Counted from the first letter of the stretch, positions 1-8,112 are shown. The stretch: DNA of 64,000 nt from JAMQKA01 sp043951865 (GCF_043951865.1 NZ_JBINJF010000015.1:1-64000), one strand, 5' to 3'. Notes: a model not told the origin generated them from the letters alone. Translations and numbers: made by a program.

Positions 1-484
1 GCGGTAAATGATGTTCGAAGGGGGTGCAGGGGGATGAAGAATGAATAATTAATTAAAGATAAAACCAACGACGGTTTATTTGAGTACAGGAGCATTAGCT
101 AAAAATTGCTACCCTGCCCTTCCCGGCCTTGAATGGGGCGCGGAGGTCCTGCCGGTATACCTTGTCTGATGGTCAGCTCGGCTCGAAACCTGCGAGGTTT
201 GTACTCCGGAAGGGACGCCCCCCCCTCAAGGCCATTGCCTTTCCTGGAAGGGAAACCTCGCAGGTTTGGGATCAAGGCCTTGTTCGGAACCCCGGGGGTT
301 TTAGAAGGAGCATTGTTCTCTATCCCTCCACGCCCGCACAGGCTGCAGCGGGTGCCCCATTCACCGCCTTGATTGTTGAGTCCCTCGTATCAAGACAAAA
401 AGAACACCTCTGTTGGGAAAACAACCTTTTCCTGGTGTGGGTTCTCAATCTCCCTACCCTCCATAGAATATCCTAGTTACAGGA
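1..484. repeat. Gene-free segment with REP-like hairpins
   Basis: No convincing gene is visible here, downstream of the Wzi-like gene. The segment holds a cluster of inverted repeats. AAACCTGCGAGGTTT at about 186-200 and its exact reverse complement AAACCTCGCAGGTTT at about 253-267 are each nearly self-palindromic. Between and beside them lie TTTCC/GGAAA arms (about 240-255) and AACCCC-G-GGGGTT (288-300). Similar AAACCT..AGGTTT palindromes are, from memory, common dispersed intergenic hairpins in this group. A role as a terminator of the long minus-strand operon or as a REP-type element is inferred. Confidence 0.5.
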
Positions 485-1906
485 TTATCTCTGCCAGCTT
501 ATCCCCAACATCAGCCCCAGGTTGTCGCTGTACTGTTCGCCCGCATCAGCACCCAGCTTAAGAAGAATATCCAGACTCTCCACACGCTCCAGCGCGTAAC
601 GGAACTCCATCATCAGCGAGTACTGCTCGCGCCGAAACTGGTCTCTCGGTGTAATATCCGGGTGGTCATTTGGGATGGAATCGCCCCCCTGCTCTATCCA
701 GTCGTCCTGCACGCCGTAGTTGCGTGACCAGGTCAACAGGCTTCTCCAGCTCAGTCGCCGGTCCCAAAATGCGCCCCCCATCCCAAGGTGATGCCCCACC
801 AGCACGTTATTGGTGATAGTGGTGCCGTCAAAAAGGATCAGCGGAATTCCCAGCGTGCGATTCTCGTAAGTCCACCCGCTGCCGTATACAAAGTTGTCAT
901 AATAGTCGCGCCGGCCGATCAGCTCCCACGATTTTGCATCCTGGTTTTTGGTGTTGACATGCTCGTAGGTGAGTGCGTTCAACCACCGGTTTTGATCCTC
1001 GAACTCCAGGTTTATGCCCCAAACCCCGTCCCAGGGACTCCGAAACCGGGTTGAAACTTTATCCTCCAGGTAAAACAGCCGGGTCAGATGCAATCGATAA
1101 CTCTCATGCCTGTACAGCAACCCAAACTCATAGGCTGCTACCGAATTCCCTATTACGTTCGATTTCTCGCCTCCCGGTGCGTTACTGTCCTCATCGGCTC
1201 CCCGACCGGTAACAAGACGGATATAGTCTCCAAAAGACTGCGGCAGCTGACCCCGGTCCGGGTCCACACCGCCCCACTGCGCATTGTGAACAATACCTCC
1301 CGTCCCTGACAGCGGCCCCACATTCACCCTCAGGTAAAGATATTTTTGATGCAGATACGGCCGCTCCACATGCCGGTCTTTTTCAAACCACCCGTGGCTG
1401 AACATGCCTTTGTACTGCAGGTATCCCCCGGCAAAAGGCACATTCCTGAATTCCGGGGTCGAAATGGAGATCTTTGGCAGTGGTGTTGCGTTCCGGCTAA
1501 CCATCATGGATCCCACTGACAACGCATGATTGTTTAACCCGATCGGCTGTGGAAAGCGACCGATATCCAGTTTCAGGCCAAAAGCACGGCCGCTCAGATA
1601 GAGCTGGGGAAACAGAATGGCACTTTCTCCTGACCAGCGAAGCAGGGCATGTCCACCGGCATTGAAACTACTTTTATCATTTTGGAAGATGGTGTGACCA
1701 AAGCTGATCTCATTTAAAAAGTTGGTACTTCCCGGGTCCACCATCCCGTCCATCCCGGAATAAAACCAAAACGGAAGTTCGCCCTCGGTCGCGGTATAAA
1801 CAGAGGAACGAAGCCCTATACGGAAGTCATCCTTATTGATGGTCTCTTGGGCATGAGTCGTCACGCAAATACCGAATACTATCGCAAAAACTGAGAAAAA
1901 TCGCAT
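485..1906 (-). CDS. Capsule assembly Wzi-family outer-membrane protein
   Basis: A 473-residue predicted outer-membrane beta-barrel of the Caps_assemb_Wzi type. In characterised relatives, Wzi anchors or organises capsular polysaccharide at the cell surface. A signal peptide is visible at residues 1-19, ending THAQ. The rest is rich in alternating aromatic and polar strands and ends in a barrel-like LMLGISWQR. The length fits the family. It is the last gene of a long minus-strand block and follows the wbpE-like aminotransferase by about 30 bases, so it is probably co-transcribed with sugar-nucleotide genes. That context supports a role in surface polysaccharide export or attachment. The family assignment comes from overall sequence character, not a search. 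Confidence 0.75.
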   Translation of the reverse strand: MRFFSVFAIVFGICVTTHAQETINKDDFRIGLRSSVYTATEGELPFWFYSGMDGMVDPGSTNFLNEISFGHTIFQNDKSSFNAGGHALLRWSGESAILFPQLYLSGRAFGLKLDIGRFPQPIGLNNHALSVGSMMVSRNATPLPKISISTPEFRNVPFAGGYLQYKGMFSHGWFEKDRHVERPYLHQKYLYLRVNVGPLSGTGGIVHNAQWGGVDPDRGQLPQSFGDYIRLVTGRGADEDSNAPGGEKSNVIGNSVAAYEFGLLYRHESYRLHLTRLFYLEDKVSTRFRSPWDGVWGINLEFEDQNRWLNALTYEHVNTKNQDAKSWELIGRRDYYDNFVYGSGWTYENRTLGIPLILFDGTTITNNVLVGHHLGMGGAFWDRRLSWRSLLTWSRNYGVQDDWIEQGGDSIPNDHPDITPRDQFRREQYSLMMEFRYALERVESLDILLKLGADAGEQYSDNLGLMLGISWQR

Positions 1907-1935
1907 GTTTAAAACTGAATTAACCGGGTTATGGA

Positions 1936-3048
1936 TTAGAACTTAGCCATGAATTCCTTGATTGCAGTTACCACATCCTCCTGTTTTCCTGTTTCCATTT
2001 CCGGCCATATCGGCAGGCTTAGTACCTGCTGTGCCATCTTTTTTGATACTTCCAGCTCATAATTGAGTTTGCTGTAAACCGGCAGTTGATCTTGTGGCAC
2101 CGGGTAGTAGACCCCCGTGCTGATCTTTTTTTCAGAGAGCTTTTGACGCAGCTGGTCCCGTTTACCGTTTAACACGCGAATGGTGTACTGGTGGAAGACG
2201 GGGTTGACGGGTGACGGGTGACGGGTGGCGGGTGGCTTGATGCCGCTAACATCTTCAAGTGCTTCTGTATATCGTTGGGCAATGCTTTGGCGCAGGCTGT
2301 TTGCTTTGTCCAGGTATTTGAGCTTAACCAGCAGCACCGCAGCCTGTATAGTGTCCAGCCTGGAGTTGTACCCCAGCATCTCGTTGTGGTATTTTTTCGT
2401 GGAGCCGTGGGCCCGGAGCTTCCGGCAGAGCCCGGCTGTTTCATCATCATCGGTGGTTATGAGTCCGCCGTCACCAAAACCTCCGAGATTTTTGGTCGGA
2501 AAAAAAGAAAAGGCGCCAACATCTCCAATGGATCCGGTTTGCTGACCGTTGCAGGTGGCTCCGAACGACTGGGCGCAATCTTCAATCACCTTAAGATTGT
2601 GCTTTTCTGCGATCTGCATGATTTCATCCATCCCGGCAGGCAGACCGAACAGGTGCACCGGCAGTATGGCTTTCGTGTTTTCGGTGATGGCAGGTTCAAT
2701 ATTGGCGGGTTGCAGGTTGAAGGTTGAAGGTTCAATGTCGACGAAAACGGGCCGGGCGCCGATATTGCTGATCGATTCGGCCGTGGCAAAAAAGGAAAAT
2801 GGGGTCGTAATCACCTCGTCTCCGGGTCCCACCCCTGCCGCCCGTAATCCAATTACCAGCGCGTCGGTACCGGAATTTACTCCGATGGCGTGCTCTACTC
2901 CCAGGTATTCGGCCGCTTGCTGTTCAAACTCCTCGACCTCCGGACCTAAAATAAACTGGCCATGCTTCATCACGTTCTTAATGGCGTTGTTATATTCTTC
3001 CCAGTGGGCCTGGATGTCGGGCTTTGGATCGAAAAGGGGGATGGGCAT
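1936..3048 (-). CDS. wbpE: DegT/DnrJ/EryC1 sugar aminotransferase (WbpE-like)
   Basis: A PLP-dependent sugar-nucleotide aminotransferase of 370 residues. With the WbpB- and WbpD-like neighbours it probably converts a UDP-3-keto-GlcNAc-uronate to the 3-amino sugar on the way to UDP-diacetamido-uronic acid. The PLP lysine is K186 in FPTKNLGG, the cofactor-pairing aspartate is D157 in IEDCAQ, and NSGTDAL is at 58-64. Two heptanucleotide arrays lie inside the reading frame. One encodes about residues 105-114 (family-like EPSTFNLQP) and one encodes residues 271-283, a Pro-rich loop that appears slightly longer than usual. The ATG sits directly beside another array, with no clear ribosome-binding site. 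FdtB/DesV-type aminotransferases are alternatives. Confidence 0.85.
   Translation of the reverse strand: MPIPLFDPKPDIQAHWEEYNNAIKNVMKHGQFILGPEVEEFEQQAAEYLGVEHAIGVNSGTDALVIGLRAAGVGPGDEVITTPFSFFATAESISNIGARPVFVDIEPSTFNLQPANIEPAITENTKAILPVHLFGLPAGMDEIMQIAEKHNLKVIEDCAQSFGATCNGQQTGSIGDVGAFSFFPTKNLGGFGDGGLITTDDDETAGLCRKLRAHGSTKKYHNEMLGYNSRLDTIQAAVLLVKLKYLDKANSLRQSIAQRYTEALEDVSGIKPPATRHPSPVNPVFHQYTIRVLNGKRDQLRQKLSEKKISTGVYYPVPQDQLPVYSKLNYELEVSKKMAQQVLSLPIWPEMETGKQEDVVTAIKEFMAKF
2202..2236. repeat. In-gene heptad array (GGGTGAC type)
   Basis: Five consecutive 7-base units (one GGTTGAC, two GGGTGAC, two GGGTGGC) inside the wbpE-like coding region. On the coding strand they give a Pro/His/Ser/Thr-rich loop, PATRHPSPVN, just before the HQYTIRV strand. 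The period is exactly seven bases, the same as in the intergenic arrays. Seven is not a multiple of three, so adding or losing one unit would shift the frame. Confidence 0.8.
2708..2735. repeat. In-gene heptad array (GGTTGAA type)
   Basis: Four 7-base units (GGTTGCA, GGTTGAA, GGTTGAA, GGTTCAA) lie within the aminotransferase gene. Read on the coding strand they spell EPSTFNLQP. That fits the family pattern (D/E-P-x-T-F/Y-N) without changing length, judged from memory. The unit is identical to that of the large intergenic arrays nearby, so this could be a source, a product or a chance match. Confidence 0.8.
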
Positions 3049-3053
3049 TGGAA

Positions 3054-3109
3054 GGTTAAAGGTTAAAGGTTAAAGGTTAAAGGTTGAAGGTTGAAGGTTG
3101 GAGATTGAG
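3054..3109. repeat. Heptad array between four-helix gene and wbpE
   Basis: Units are GGTTAAA four times, GGTTGAA twice, GGTTGGA, then GATTGAG. All are in one orientation. They fill most of the 69-base gap between the stop of the four-helix-bundle gene and the ATG of the aminotransferase, so they occupy the place of its leader and ribosome-binding site. Confidence 0.9.
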
Positions 3110-3117
3110 TTGTCAGA

Positions 3118-3531
3118 TTAATTAATTTGATAGGCTGTCACTGCTTCTGAGACTCTGTCATTGGAGTTGTATTTTTCAAGATATTGAATGAATCGATATG
3201 TTTTCCGTGATATTTTAGTAGCGAGCTCGTAGCATTCTTTGAACTGTTCGTCTGTTATGTATTTACAATCCAGGGCTACATATAAAATGGATCTTGTTTC
3301 CCCGCATGAAGCTTTTGAACGACCTAAATAATCAATAAATTGCTTTACAGTCCGGCTTTCAAATCCTTCGCTGATATTGTTCATTACCGACACTGATGAA
3401 CGACGGATCTGATCTTTTAAACCGAAATCTTTATCAAATTTTTCCTGTCTCGTCAATTCATAAATTTTGTTGACAAGAATTCGGGATTCCCTCCAAATAT
3501 CCAGATCCTCAAACTTTTCTACAGATGCCAC
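3118..3531 (-). CDS. Four-helix-bundle protein, S23/23S-IVS family
   Basis: A 137-residue all-helical protein matching the four-helix-bundle family first found encoded in intervening sequences of 23S rRNA (S23/TIGR02436 type). Family marks visible are FEDLDIWRESR near the start, a central RRSSVSVMNNISEGFES, and GRSKASCGETRS. Such proteins form pentameric barrels with a basic face. The best-studied relative, Avd of diversity-generating retroelements, binds nucleic acid and reverse transcriptase. Here it is free-standing between wbpD and wbpE with heptad arrays on both sides. No rRNA or reverse transcriptase is nearby. Its role is unknown; RNA binding is an inference. A second paralogue is at 8131-8493. 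Confidence 0.85.
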   Translation of the reverse strand: MASVEKFEDLDIWRESRILVNKIYELTRQEKFDKDFGLKDQIRRSSVSVMNNISEGFESRTVKQFIDYLGRSKASCGETRSILYVALDCKYITDEQFKECYELATKISRKTYRFIQYLEKYNSNDRVSEAVTAYQIN

Positions 3532-3565
3532 GGCTCAATTCGTTCAGTATTAATATGTTAAATAA

Positions 3566-3680
3566 TGTTGAATGTTACAGGTTACAGGTTACAGGTTACA
3601 GGTTGCAGATTGGTGATTGGTGATTGTACTAAAAACCTTCAACATTCAACCTGTAACATTCAACCTTCAACCTCCAGCCT
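3566..3680. repeat. Inverted heptad array with conserved core, copy 1
   Basis: A run of forward units (AATGTTG, AATGTTA, then CAGGTTA-type units) is followed by a spacer containing GGTGATTGTACTAAAAAC at 3619-3636, then by reverse-orientation units (CTTCAAC, ATTCAAC, CTGTAAC and similar). The two arms can pair, so a transcript would form a long imperfect hairpin with the core in the loop. The array overlaps the last codons of the wbpD-like gene, and its TGA stop is part of a unit. The same core recurs at 4311-4328. Confidence 0.9.
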
Positions 3681-4247
3681 TACACTCCCATCCGCTAACC
3701 TATATTCTTCTCCGGTTTCAGGACAGATGGCTGTGTTTTTTTCATTAAACTGCAGTCGATGGCCGTTCCGGCTCATCCAGCCCACCTGCCGGGCGGGATT
3801 GCCCAAAACAAGGGCGTAGTCGGGAACCTCCCTGGTCACAACCGCGCCGGCCCCGATGAATGCATACCGCCCTATCTCGTTGCCACAAATGATTGTCGCA
3901 TTGGCGCCAACGGTCGCTCCTTTTCCCACTCTCGTCTCGAGAAACTGGTTACTGCGATCTACCCCGCTGCGGGGATTGATAACGTTGGTAAACACCATCG
4001 AGGGACCCAAAAACACCTCGTCTTCACAAATCACACCCTCATATACCGATACATTGTTTTGAATTTTGACCCGATCACCAATTTTAACATTGTCCCCAAC
4101 AAACACGTTTTGTCCCAGCGTGCACTCACTGCCAATACTGGCGTTTCCCATCACATGACAAAAATGCCACACCTTGGTCCCGCTGCCGATCGCCGCCCCT
4201 TCATCAACATAAGCGGATTCATGAATGTAGGCTTCCTCGTGGATCAT
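3660..4247 (-). CDS. wbpD: WbpD-like sugar-nucleotide N-acetyltransferase
   Basis: A left-handed beta-helix (hexapeptide repeat) acetyltransferase of 195 residues. It most resembles WbpD, which acetylates the 3-amino group of UDP-2-acetamido-3-amino-uronic acid using acetyl-CoA. Hexapeptide coils run from about residue 5 to 155. Signature stretches are TKVWHFCHVM, LGQNVFV, KIQNNVSVYEG and GPSMVFTNV. A short C-terminal extension ends RLEVEG; those last residues and the TGA stop are encoded by heptad-repeat units, so the natural C-terminus may have been altered by array growth. It lies between wbpB- and wbpE-like genes, the usual partners, with inverted heptad arrays on both sides. Confidence 0.85.
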   Translation of the reverse strand: MIHEEAYIHESAYVDEGAAIGSGTKVWHFCHVMGNASIGSECTLGQNVFVGDNVKIGDRVKIQNNVSVYEGVICEDEVFLGPSMVFTNVINPRSGVDRSNQFLETRVGKGATVGANATIICGNEIGRYAFIGAGAVVTREVPDYALVLGNPARQVGWMSRNGHRLQFNEKNTAICPETGEEYRLADGSVRLEVEG

Positions 4248-4261
4248 ACTTGTCTATTGTT

Positions 4262-4395
4262 GCAGGTTGAAAGTTGAAGGTTACAGGTTGCAGGTTGCAG
4301 GTTGCAGGTTGGTGATTGTACTAAAAACCTTCAACCTTCAACCTTCAACATTCAACCTGTAACATTTAACATTCAACATTTAACATTCAACATTT
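4262..4395. repeat. Inverted heptad array with conserved core, copy 2
   Basis: Seven forward units (GCAGGTT, GAAAGTT, GAAGGTT, ACAGGTT and GCAGGTT three times) precede the core GGTGATTGTACTAAAAAC (4311-4328). Nine reverse units follow (CTTCAAC three times, ATTCAAC, CTGTAAC, ATTTAAC and similar). The TGA stop of the wbpB-like gene (4387-4389) lies within one ATTCAAC unit. The core and the first CTTCAAC unit are identical to copy 1, in the same orientation, on the other side of wbpD. Confidence 0.9.
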
Positions 4396-5421
4396 TCGCT
4401 GCTTGTAAATTCGCTCGATAATATCAACTACTTTCATCCCCTCGCGGGCACTGGTCTTTATCTGGCTTTTTCCGGATAGTGTGTCTATAACATTTTCTAT
4501 GACGTAGTGATGATTGGCCGCACTTCCTTTAAAGGGGCCATAATCATTCGGCGGGTTGGTCGGGGACAGTTCCGGGACTTCATAATCTTTAATATGGCAG
4601 TATTCAATTTTATCCATATACTGGCCGCCAATTTTTAATGAGCCGTTACTCCCTATTACAATCATACTGCTTTCCATGTTCTTATCCCAGCAGGATGTCG
4701 TATAGTGAATCGATCCCTCTCCCCCCGTTAAAAATTTGAAATTAACGATACCTGTATCCTCAAACTCAATCATGCCACCGTGGTTAAAATTTTCAAACCG
4801 GGCTGAAATATCAGTAATATCTCCAAATATCCAATACATGATATCCACAAAATGGCTAAACTGGGTGAACAGGGTGCCTCCATCCATATCCAGGGTTCCG
4901 TGCCAGTCTCCCTCCTTATAATAGCGTTTGTCCCTGTTCCAAAGGCAGTTGATCTTTACCAGGTAGATCTCGCCCAGTACTCCTCCGGAAACCACTTGTT
5001 TAAGCCATTTGGAAGGGGGACTATATCGATTTTGCTTGACAACGAACACCTTCTTGCTGCTTTGCAGCGCGGCTTCAATAATTCCTTCACAGTCTCTCCG
5101 GTTCAGAGCCATCGGTTTCTCAATAACGACATGACAACCACGTTCCAGGGCTTCTATGGACAGCGGTGCATGCAGCCCGTTGGGCACACAAATATTGATC
5201 ACTTCAGCGCGATTATCAGCGGGATGCAAATTCCAGTAGTCTTTCATGCTCGGATAGTAAGCCGCCTCAATATCGAGCTTCCCGAGGTACTTCTGCTGTG
5301 TGCTGTCGGGATCGATGACAGCCGTCAATTCGGCTCTTTCATGCTCATGAATGATTTTGGCGTGCCGTTTACCAATTCGACCAAATCCGCATACTGCAAA
5401 TGTGACGGGGTTATTACTCAT
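4387..5421 (-). CDS. wbpB: Gfo/Idh/MocA sugar-nucleotide dehydrogenase (WbpB-like)
   Basis: A 344-residue NAD-dependent oxidoreductase. In the WbpA-B-E-D-I pathway this enzyme oxidises C3 of UDP-GlcNAc-uronate to give the ketone used by the aminotransferase. The Rossmann motif is GFGRIGKRH at 12-20, the catalytic-region EKP follows GCHVVIEKPMAL, and the DGGTLFTQFSHFVD helix carries the usual substrate-side histidine. Length is normal. It begins the B-D-E group transcribed on the minus strand. WbpA and WbpI partners are not in the window, so the exact product sugar is inferred. Other Gfo/Idh/MocA dehydrogenases look similar, but co-location with WbpD and WbpE makes this reading likely. Confidence 0.8.
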   Translation of the reverse strand: MSNNPVTFAVCGFGRIGKRHAKIIHEHERAELTAVIDPDSTQQKYLGKLDIEAAYYPSMKDYWNLHPADNRAEVINICVPNGLHAPLSIEALERGCHVVIEKPMALNRRDCEGIIEAALQSSKKVFVVKQNRYSPPSKWLKQVVSGGVLGEIYLVKINCLWNRDKRYYKEGDWHGTLDMDGGTLFTQFSHFVDIMYWIFGDITDISARFENFNHGGMIEFEDTGIVNFKFLTGGEGSIHYTTSCWDKNMESSMIVIGSNGSLKIGGQYMDKIEYCHIKDYEVPELSPTNPPNDYGPFKGSAANHHYVIENVIDTLSGKSQIKTSAREGMKVVDIIERIYKQRKC

Positions 5422-5635
5422 TAATTACACATATGGAGTTTCTGAAATTTCCGATGTGGATATTAAAACTATTAGAATTGAATCGAAACCCGAATGTCAG
5501 CTGAATATTAAATCCAACCCGTATTACCTCACAAATATTTATGTTGTAACACCATAAGCCCCTACACAACAAGGAGTTCAGTCTATGTTTATCGCTTTTT
5601 GAAATCTACAGGGTATTTTCCTGGAGCGCGCTTTC

Positions 5636-6496
5636 TCACCCAAGCAATCCTTCCAGGTAGGCCCCGTAGGAGTTGGTGTAGCTTTCTCCCATCGCTTTCA
5701 GTTCCGCCCCCGTTATCCACCCCTTTCGCCAGGCGATCTCTTCGAGGCAGGCGATTTTCAGCCCCTGGCGGCGTTCGATAATCTCGACAAACTGGGAGGC
5801 TTCGAGCAGCGATTCGGGCGTGCCGGTGTCGAGCCAGGCAAACCCGCGGCCCAGCAACTCTACTTTGAGCTTATTCTGTTGGAGATAGGTCTTGTTCACA
5901 TCCGTGATTTCAAGCTCGCCGCGGGCAGAAGGCGTAATAGTCCTGGCAATATCCACCACGGTGTTGTCATAAAAATAGAGGCCCGTAACCGCGTAATCCG
6001 AACGGGGATGCTCCGGCTTTTCCTCGATGGAGATGGCGTTCCGGTCCTCATCAAACTCCACCACCCCAAACCGGTTGGGGTTTACCACCTGGTAGCCAAA
6101 TATCGTGGCCCCTTCGTCGCGTAGTGCGGCTTGCTGCAACAGTGCGGTAAATCCCTGCCCATAGAAAATGTTGTCACCAAGGATCAGGGCAACATTATCG
6201 TCACCGATAAACTCTTCACCAATCAGGAAGGCTTGTGCCAACCCTTCAGGTTTGGGCTGCACGGCATACTTCAGGTCGATGCCCCAATCCGATCCATCGC
6301 CCAACAGTTTTTTAAACGCCGATTGATCGACCGGTGTGGTTATGACAAGGATATCACGGATACCCGCCAGCATAAGAACCGATAACGGGTAATAGATCAT
6401 CGGTTTGTCGTAGACCGGCAGCAGCTGCTTGGAAACGCTCTTAGTGACCGGATGAAGACGGGTTCCGGTACCACCGGCCAGGATGATGCCTTTCAT
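5636..6496 (-). CDS. rmlA: Glucose-1-phosphate thymidylyltransferase RmlA
   Basis: A 286-residue nucleotidyltransferase that joins glucose-1-phosphate and dTTP to make dTDP-glucose, the entry step to dTDP-rhamnose and related sugars. The N-terminal GGTGTRLHP signature, KQLLPVYDKPMIYYPL and the FAWLDTGTPESL stretch near the C-terminus are classic for RmlA, and the length is normal. The remaining rmlBCD genes are not in the window. It lies upstream of the wbpB-like gene after a gap of about 210 bases. The ATG is preceded on the coding strand by a run of seven C residues and then a heptad array, with no obvious ribosome-binding site, so translation initiation may be weak or unusual. Confidence 0.95.
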   Translation of the reverse strand: MKGIILAGGTGTRLHPVTKSVSKQLLPVYDKPMIYYPLSVLMLAGIRDILVITTPVDQSAFKKLLGDGSDWGIDLKYAVQPKPEGLAQAFLIGEEFIGDDNVALILGDNIFYGQGFTALLQQAALRDEGATIFGYQVVNPNRFGVVEFDEDRNAISIEEKPEHPRSDYAVTGLYFYDNTVVDIARTITPSARGELEITDVNKTYLQQNKLKVELLGRGFAWLDTGTPESLLEASQFVEIIERRQGLKIACLEEIAWRKGWITGAELKAMGESYTNSYGAYLEGLLG

Positions 6497-6505
6497 TGGG
6501 GGGGG

Positions 6506-6579
6506 AGTTACAGGTTGAAGGTTACAGGTTATAGGTTACAGGTTATAGGTTACAGGTTATAGGTTATAGGTTGGAGGTT
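6506..6579. repeat. Heptad array upstream of rmlA
   Basis: About ten 7-base units alternate GTTACAG and GTTATAG, with single GTTGAAG and GTTGGAG units, all in one orientation. They end about ten bases from the rmlA start codon. A run of seven G (C on the coding strand) separates array and ATG. No inverted half is present here, unlike the arrays around wbpD. Confidence 0.9.
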
Positions 6580-6659
6580 TGTATTATGGGTGCTTTATCT
6601 TCAAAATATTTTATCTTGCGTCTGTTAAATTTCCCGTATCCGTAATTCGATTTTAATTA

Positions 6660-6777
6660 GGGATCTTTGCAGGGCCTCCCAGTTTGTTGGAAGGTGGTTG
6701 TATCACCGACCTTGTTGACCTTTTAAACGTAAGTACAATTTCCTAAGAACAAGGAATTGAGGGTTTTCAAAGTCCTT
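6660..6777. mobile_element. MITE-like element, copy 1
   Basis: A 118-base non-coding element with imperfect terminal inverted repeats, GGGATCTTTGCAG at the left and the complement of CAAAGTCCTT at the right. It contains the hairpin GGTGGTTGTATCACC. It is flanked by the 5-base duplication AATTA (6655-6659 and 6778-6782). The right duplication overlaps the cysN stop codon, so insertion was at the very end of cysN. It is related along its length to the element at 18374-18493. No transposase is encoded, so it would need one in trans. Confidence 0.7.
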
Positions 6778-6779
6778 AA

Positions 6780-8066
6780 TTAAATGATCATTCCCGCACC
6801 GACCGTCTCATTGGTAAACTCGTCGATAATGATAAGGCTTCCCGTATCACGGTTGCGCTTGTAGCTGTCGTAGAAAAGCGGCTGGGTGGTACGGATATGA
6901 ATGCGGCCGATGTCGTTCAGGCCGATCTCCTTGTCCCCCTGCACGCGGTGCAGTGTGTTGATGTTGACCTTGTACTTTACCTCTTTGACAATACACCGCG
7001 CATTCTGGGTTGTATGCTTGATCGCATACTTGCCACCCGGCTCCAGCGGTTTCTTGTTCAGCCAGCATACCATCAGGTCGATATCCTGCCCCACGGTGGG
7101 CTGGTTGTCGGGCTTGGCGATCATATCGCCGCGGCTGATGTCGATCTCATCTTCCAGCGTCATTGTCACGGACATCGGTTGAAAGACCTCCTCCTCTTCC
7201 TTCTCGAAGGTCTCCACGGTATTTATTTTTGAGGTAAACCCGGACGGAAGCGCAATAATTTCGTCGCCCGGCTTGAATACGCCACCGGCCACCCGACCGG
7301 CATACCCGCGGTAATCGGGATATTCTTTGGATTGCGGCCGCGTTACCCACTGGACCGGGAAACGGCTGTCTACATGGTTGTAGTCGCTGTCTACCTGCAC
7401 GTTTTCCAGCGTATGCAGCAGGGTGCTGCCGTTGTACCACGGCATATTGTCGTCCCCTTTGTCGACCACGTTGTCCCCGTACAGGGCACTTATCGGAATG
7501 TAGTGAATATCGGGCACATCCAGCTTGGATGAGAAGGTCGAAAACTGTTTTTTAATCTTCTCAAACTGCTCCTCACTGTAATCGACCAGGTCCATCTTGT
7601 TGACACACAAGATAATATGCTTGATCTGCAGCAGCGAAGCGATAAACGAGTGCCGGCAGGTCTGCTCAATTACACCATTGCGGGCATCCACCAGGATAAT
7701 CGCAAGGTTGGCCGTGGAGGCCCCGGTCACCATATTCCGGGTATACTGCACGTGGCCGGGCGTATCTGCAATTATAAACTTCCTGTTGGGCGTCGAAAAA
7801 TATCGATACGCCACATCAATGGTGATACCCTGTTCCCGCTCGGCAGAAAGCCCGTCGGTCAGCAGCGCCAGGTTGGTATACTCATCCCCCTTCTTGCGGC
7901 TGGATTCCTCAATAGCTGCCATCTGGTCATCAAAAATCTGCTTGCTGTCATAAAGCAGGCGACCGATCAACGTACTTTTTCCATCATCCACACTGCCCGC
8001 GGTCGTAAACCGCAGCAGATCCATATCCAGATATTTCTGCGCTTCTGTTTTTTCGTTGTTACTCAT
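6780..8066 (-). CDS. cysN: Sulfate adenylyltransferase subunit 1 (CysN GTPase)
   Basis: The 428-residue GTPase subunit of ATP sulfurylase. It drives synthesis of adenosine-5'-phosphosulfate by CysD. The EF-Tu-like G domain carries GSVDDGKST at 24-32, the switch motif DTPGHVQYTRNM and NKMDLVD, followed by two beta-barrel domains. No CysC kinase domain is fused; a separate cysC lies at 9609. It is unusual that a four-helix-bundle gene separates cysD from cysN, which are normally adjacent. A MITE-like element abuts the stop codon. The gene belongs to the minus-strand order cysQ, cysC, cysD, four-helix gene, cysN. Confidence 0.97.
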   Translation of the reverse strand: MSNNEKTEAQKYLDMDLLRFTTAGSVDDGKSTLIGRLLYDSKQIFDDQMAAIEESSRKKGDEYTNLALLTDGLSAEREQGITIDVAYRYFSTPNRKFIIADTPGHVQYTRNMVTGASTANLAIILVDARNGVIEQTCRHSFIASLLQIKHIILCVNKMDLVDYSEEQFEKIKKQFSTFSSKLDVPDIHYIPISALYGDNVVDKGDDNMPWYNGSTLLHTLENVQVDSDYNHVDSRFPVQWVTRPQSKEYPDYRGYAGRVAGGVFKPGDEIIALPSGFTSKINTVETFEKEEEEVFQPMSVTMTLEDEIDISRGDMIAKPDNQPTVGQDIDLMVCWLNKKPLEPGGKYAIKHTTQNARCIVKEVKYKVNINTLHRVQGDKEIGLNDIGRIHIRTTQPLFYDSYKRNRDTGSLIIIDEFTNETVGAGMII

Positions 8067-8112
8067 CGATTACGATTCTTAATTTAAAAATTGATATCTT
8101 AGAATTGATAAA

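Noticed and set aside
129..561. Overlapping open frames near the left end
   Set aside because: They run through a hairpin-rich repeat region, show no family resemblance or signal, and overlap each other in several frames.
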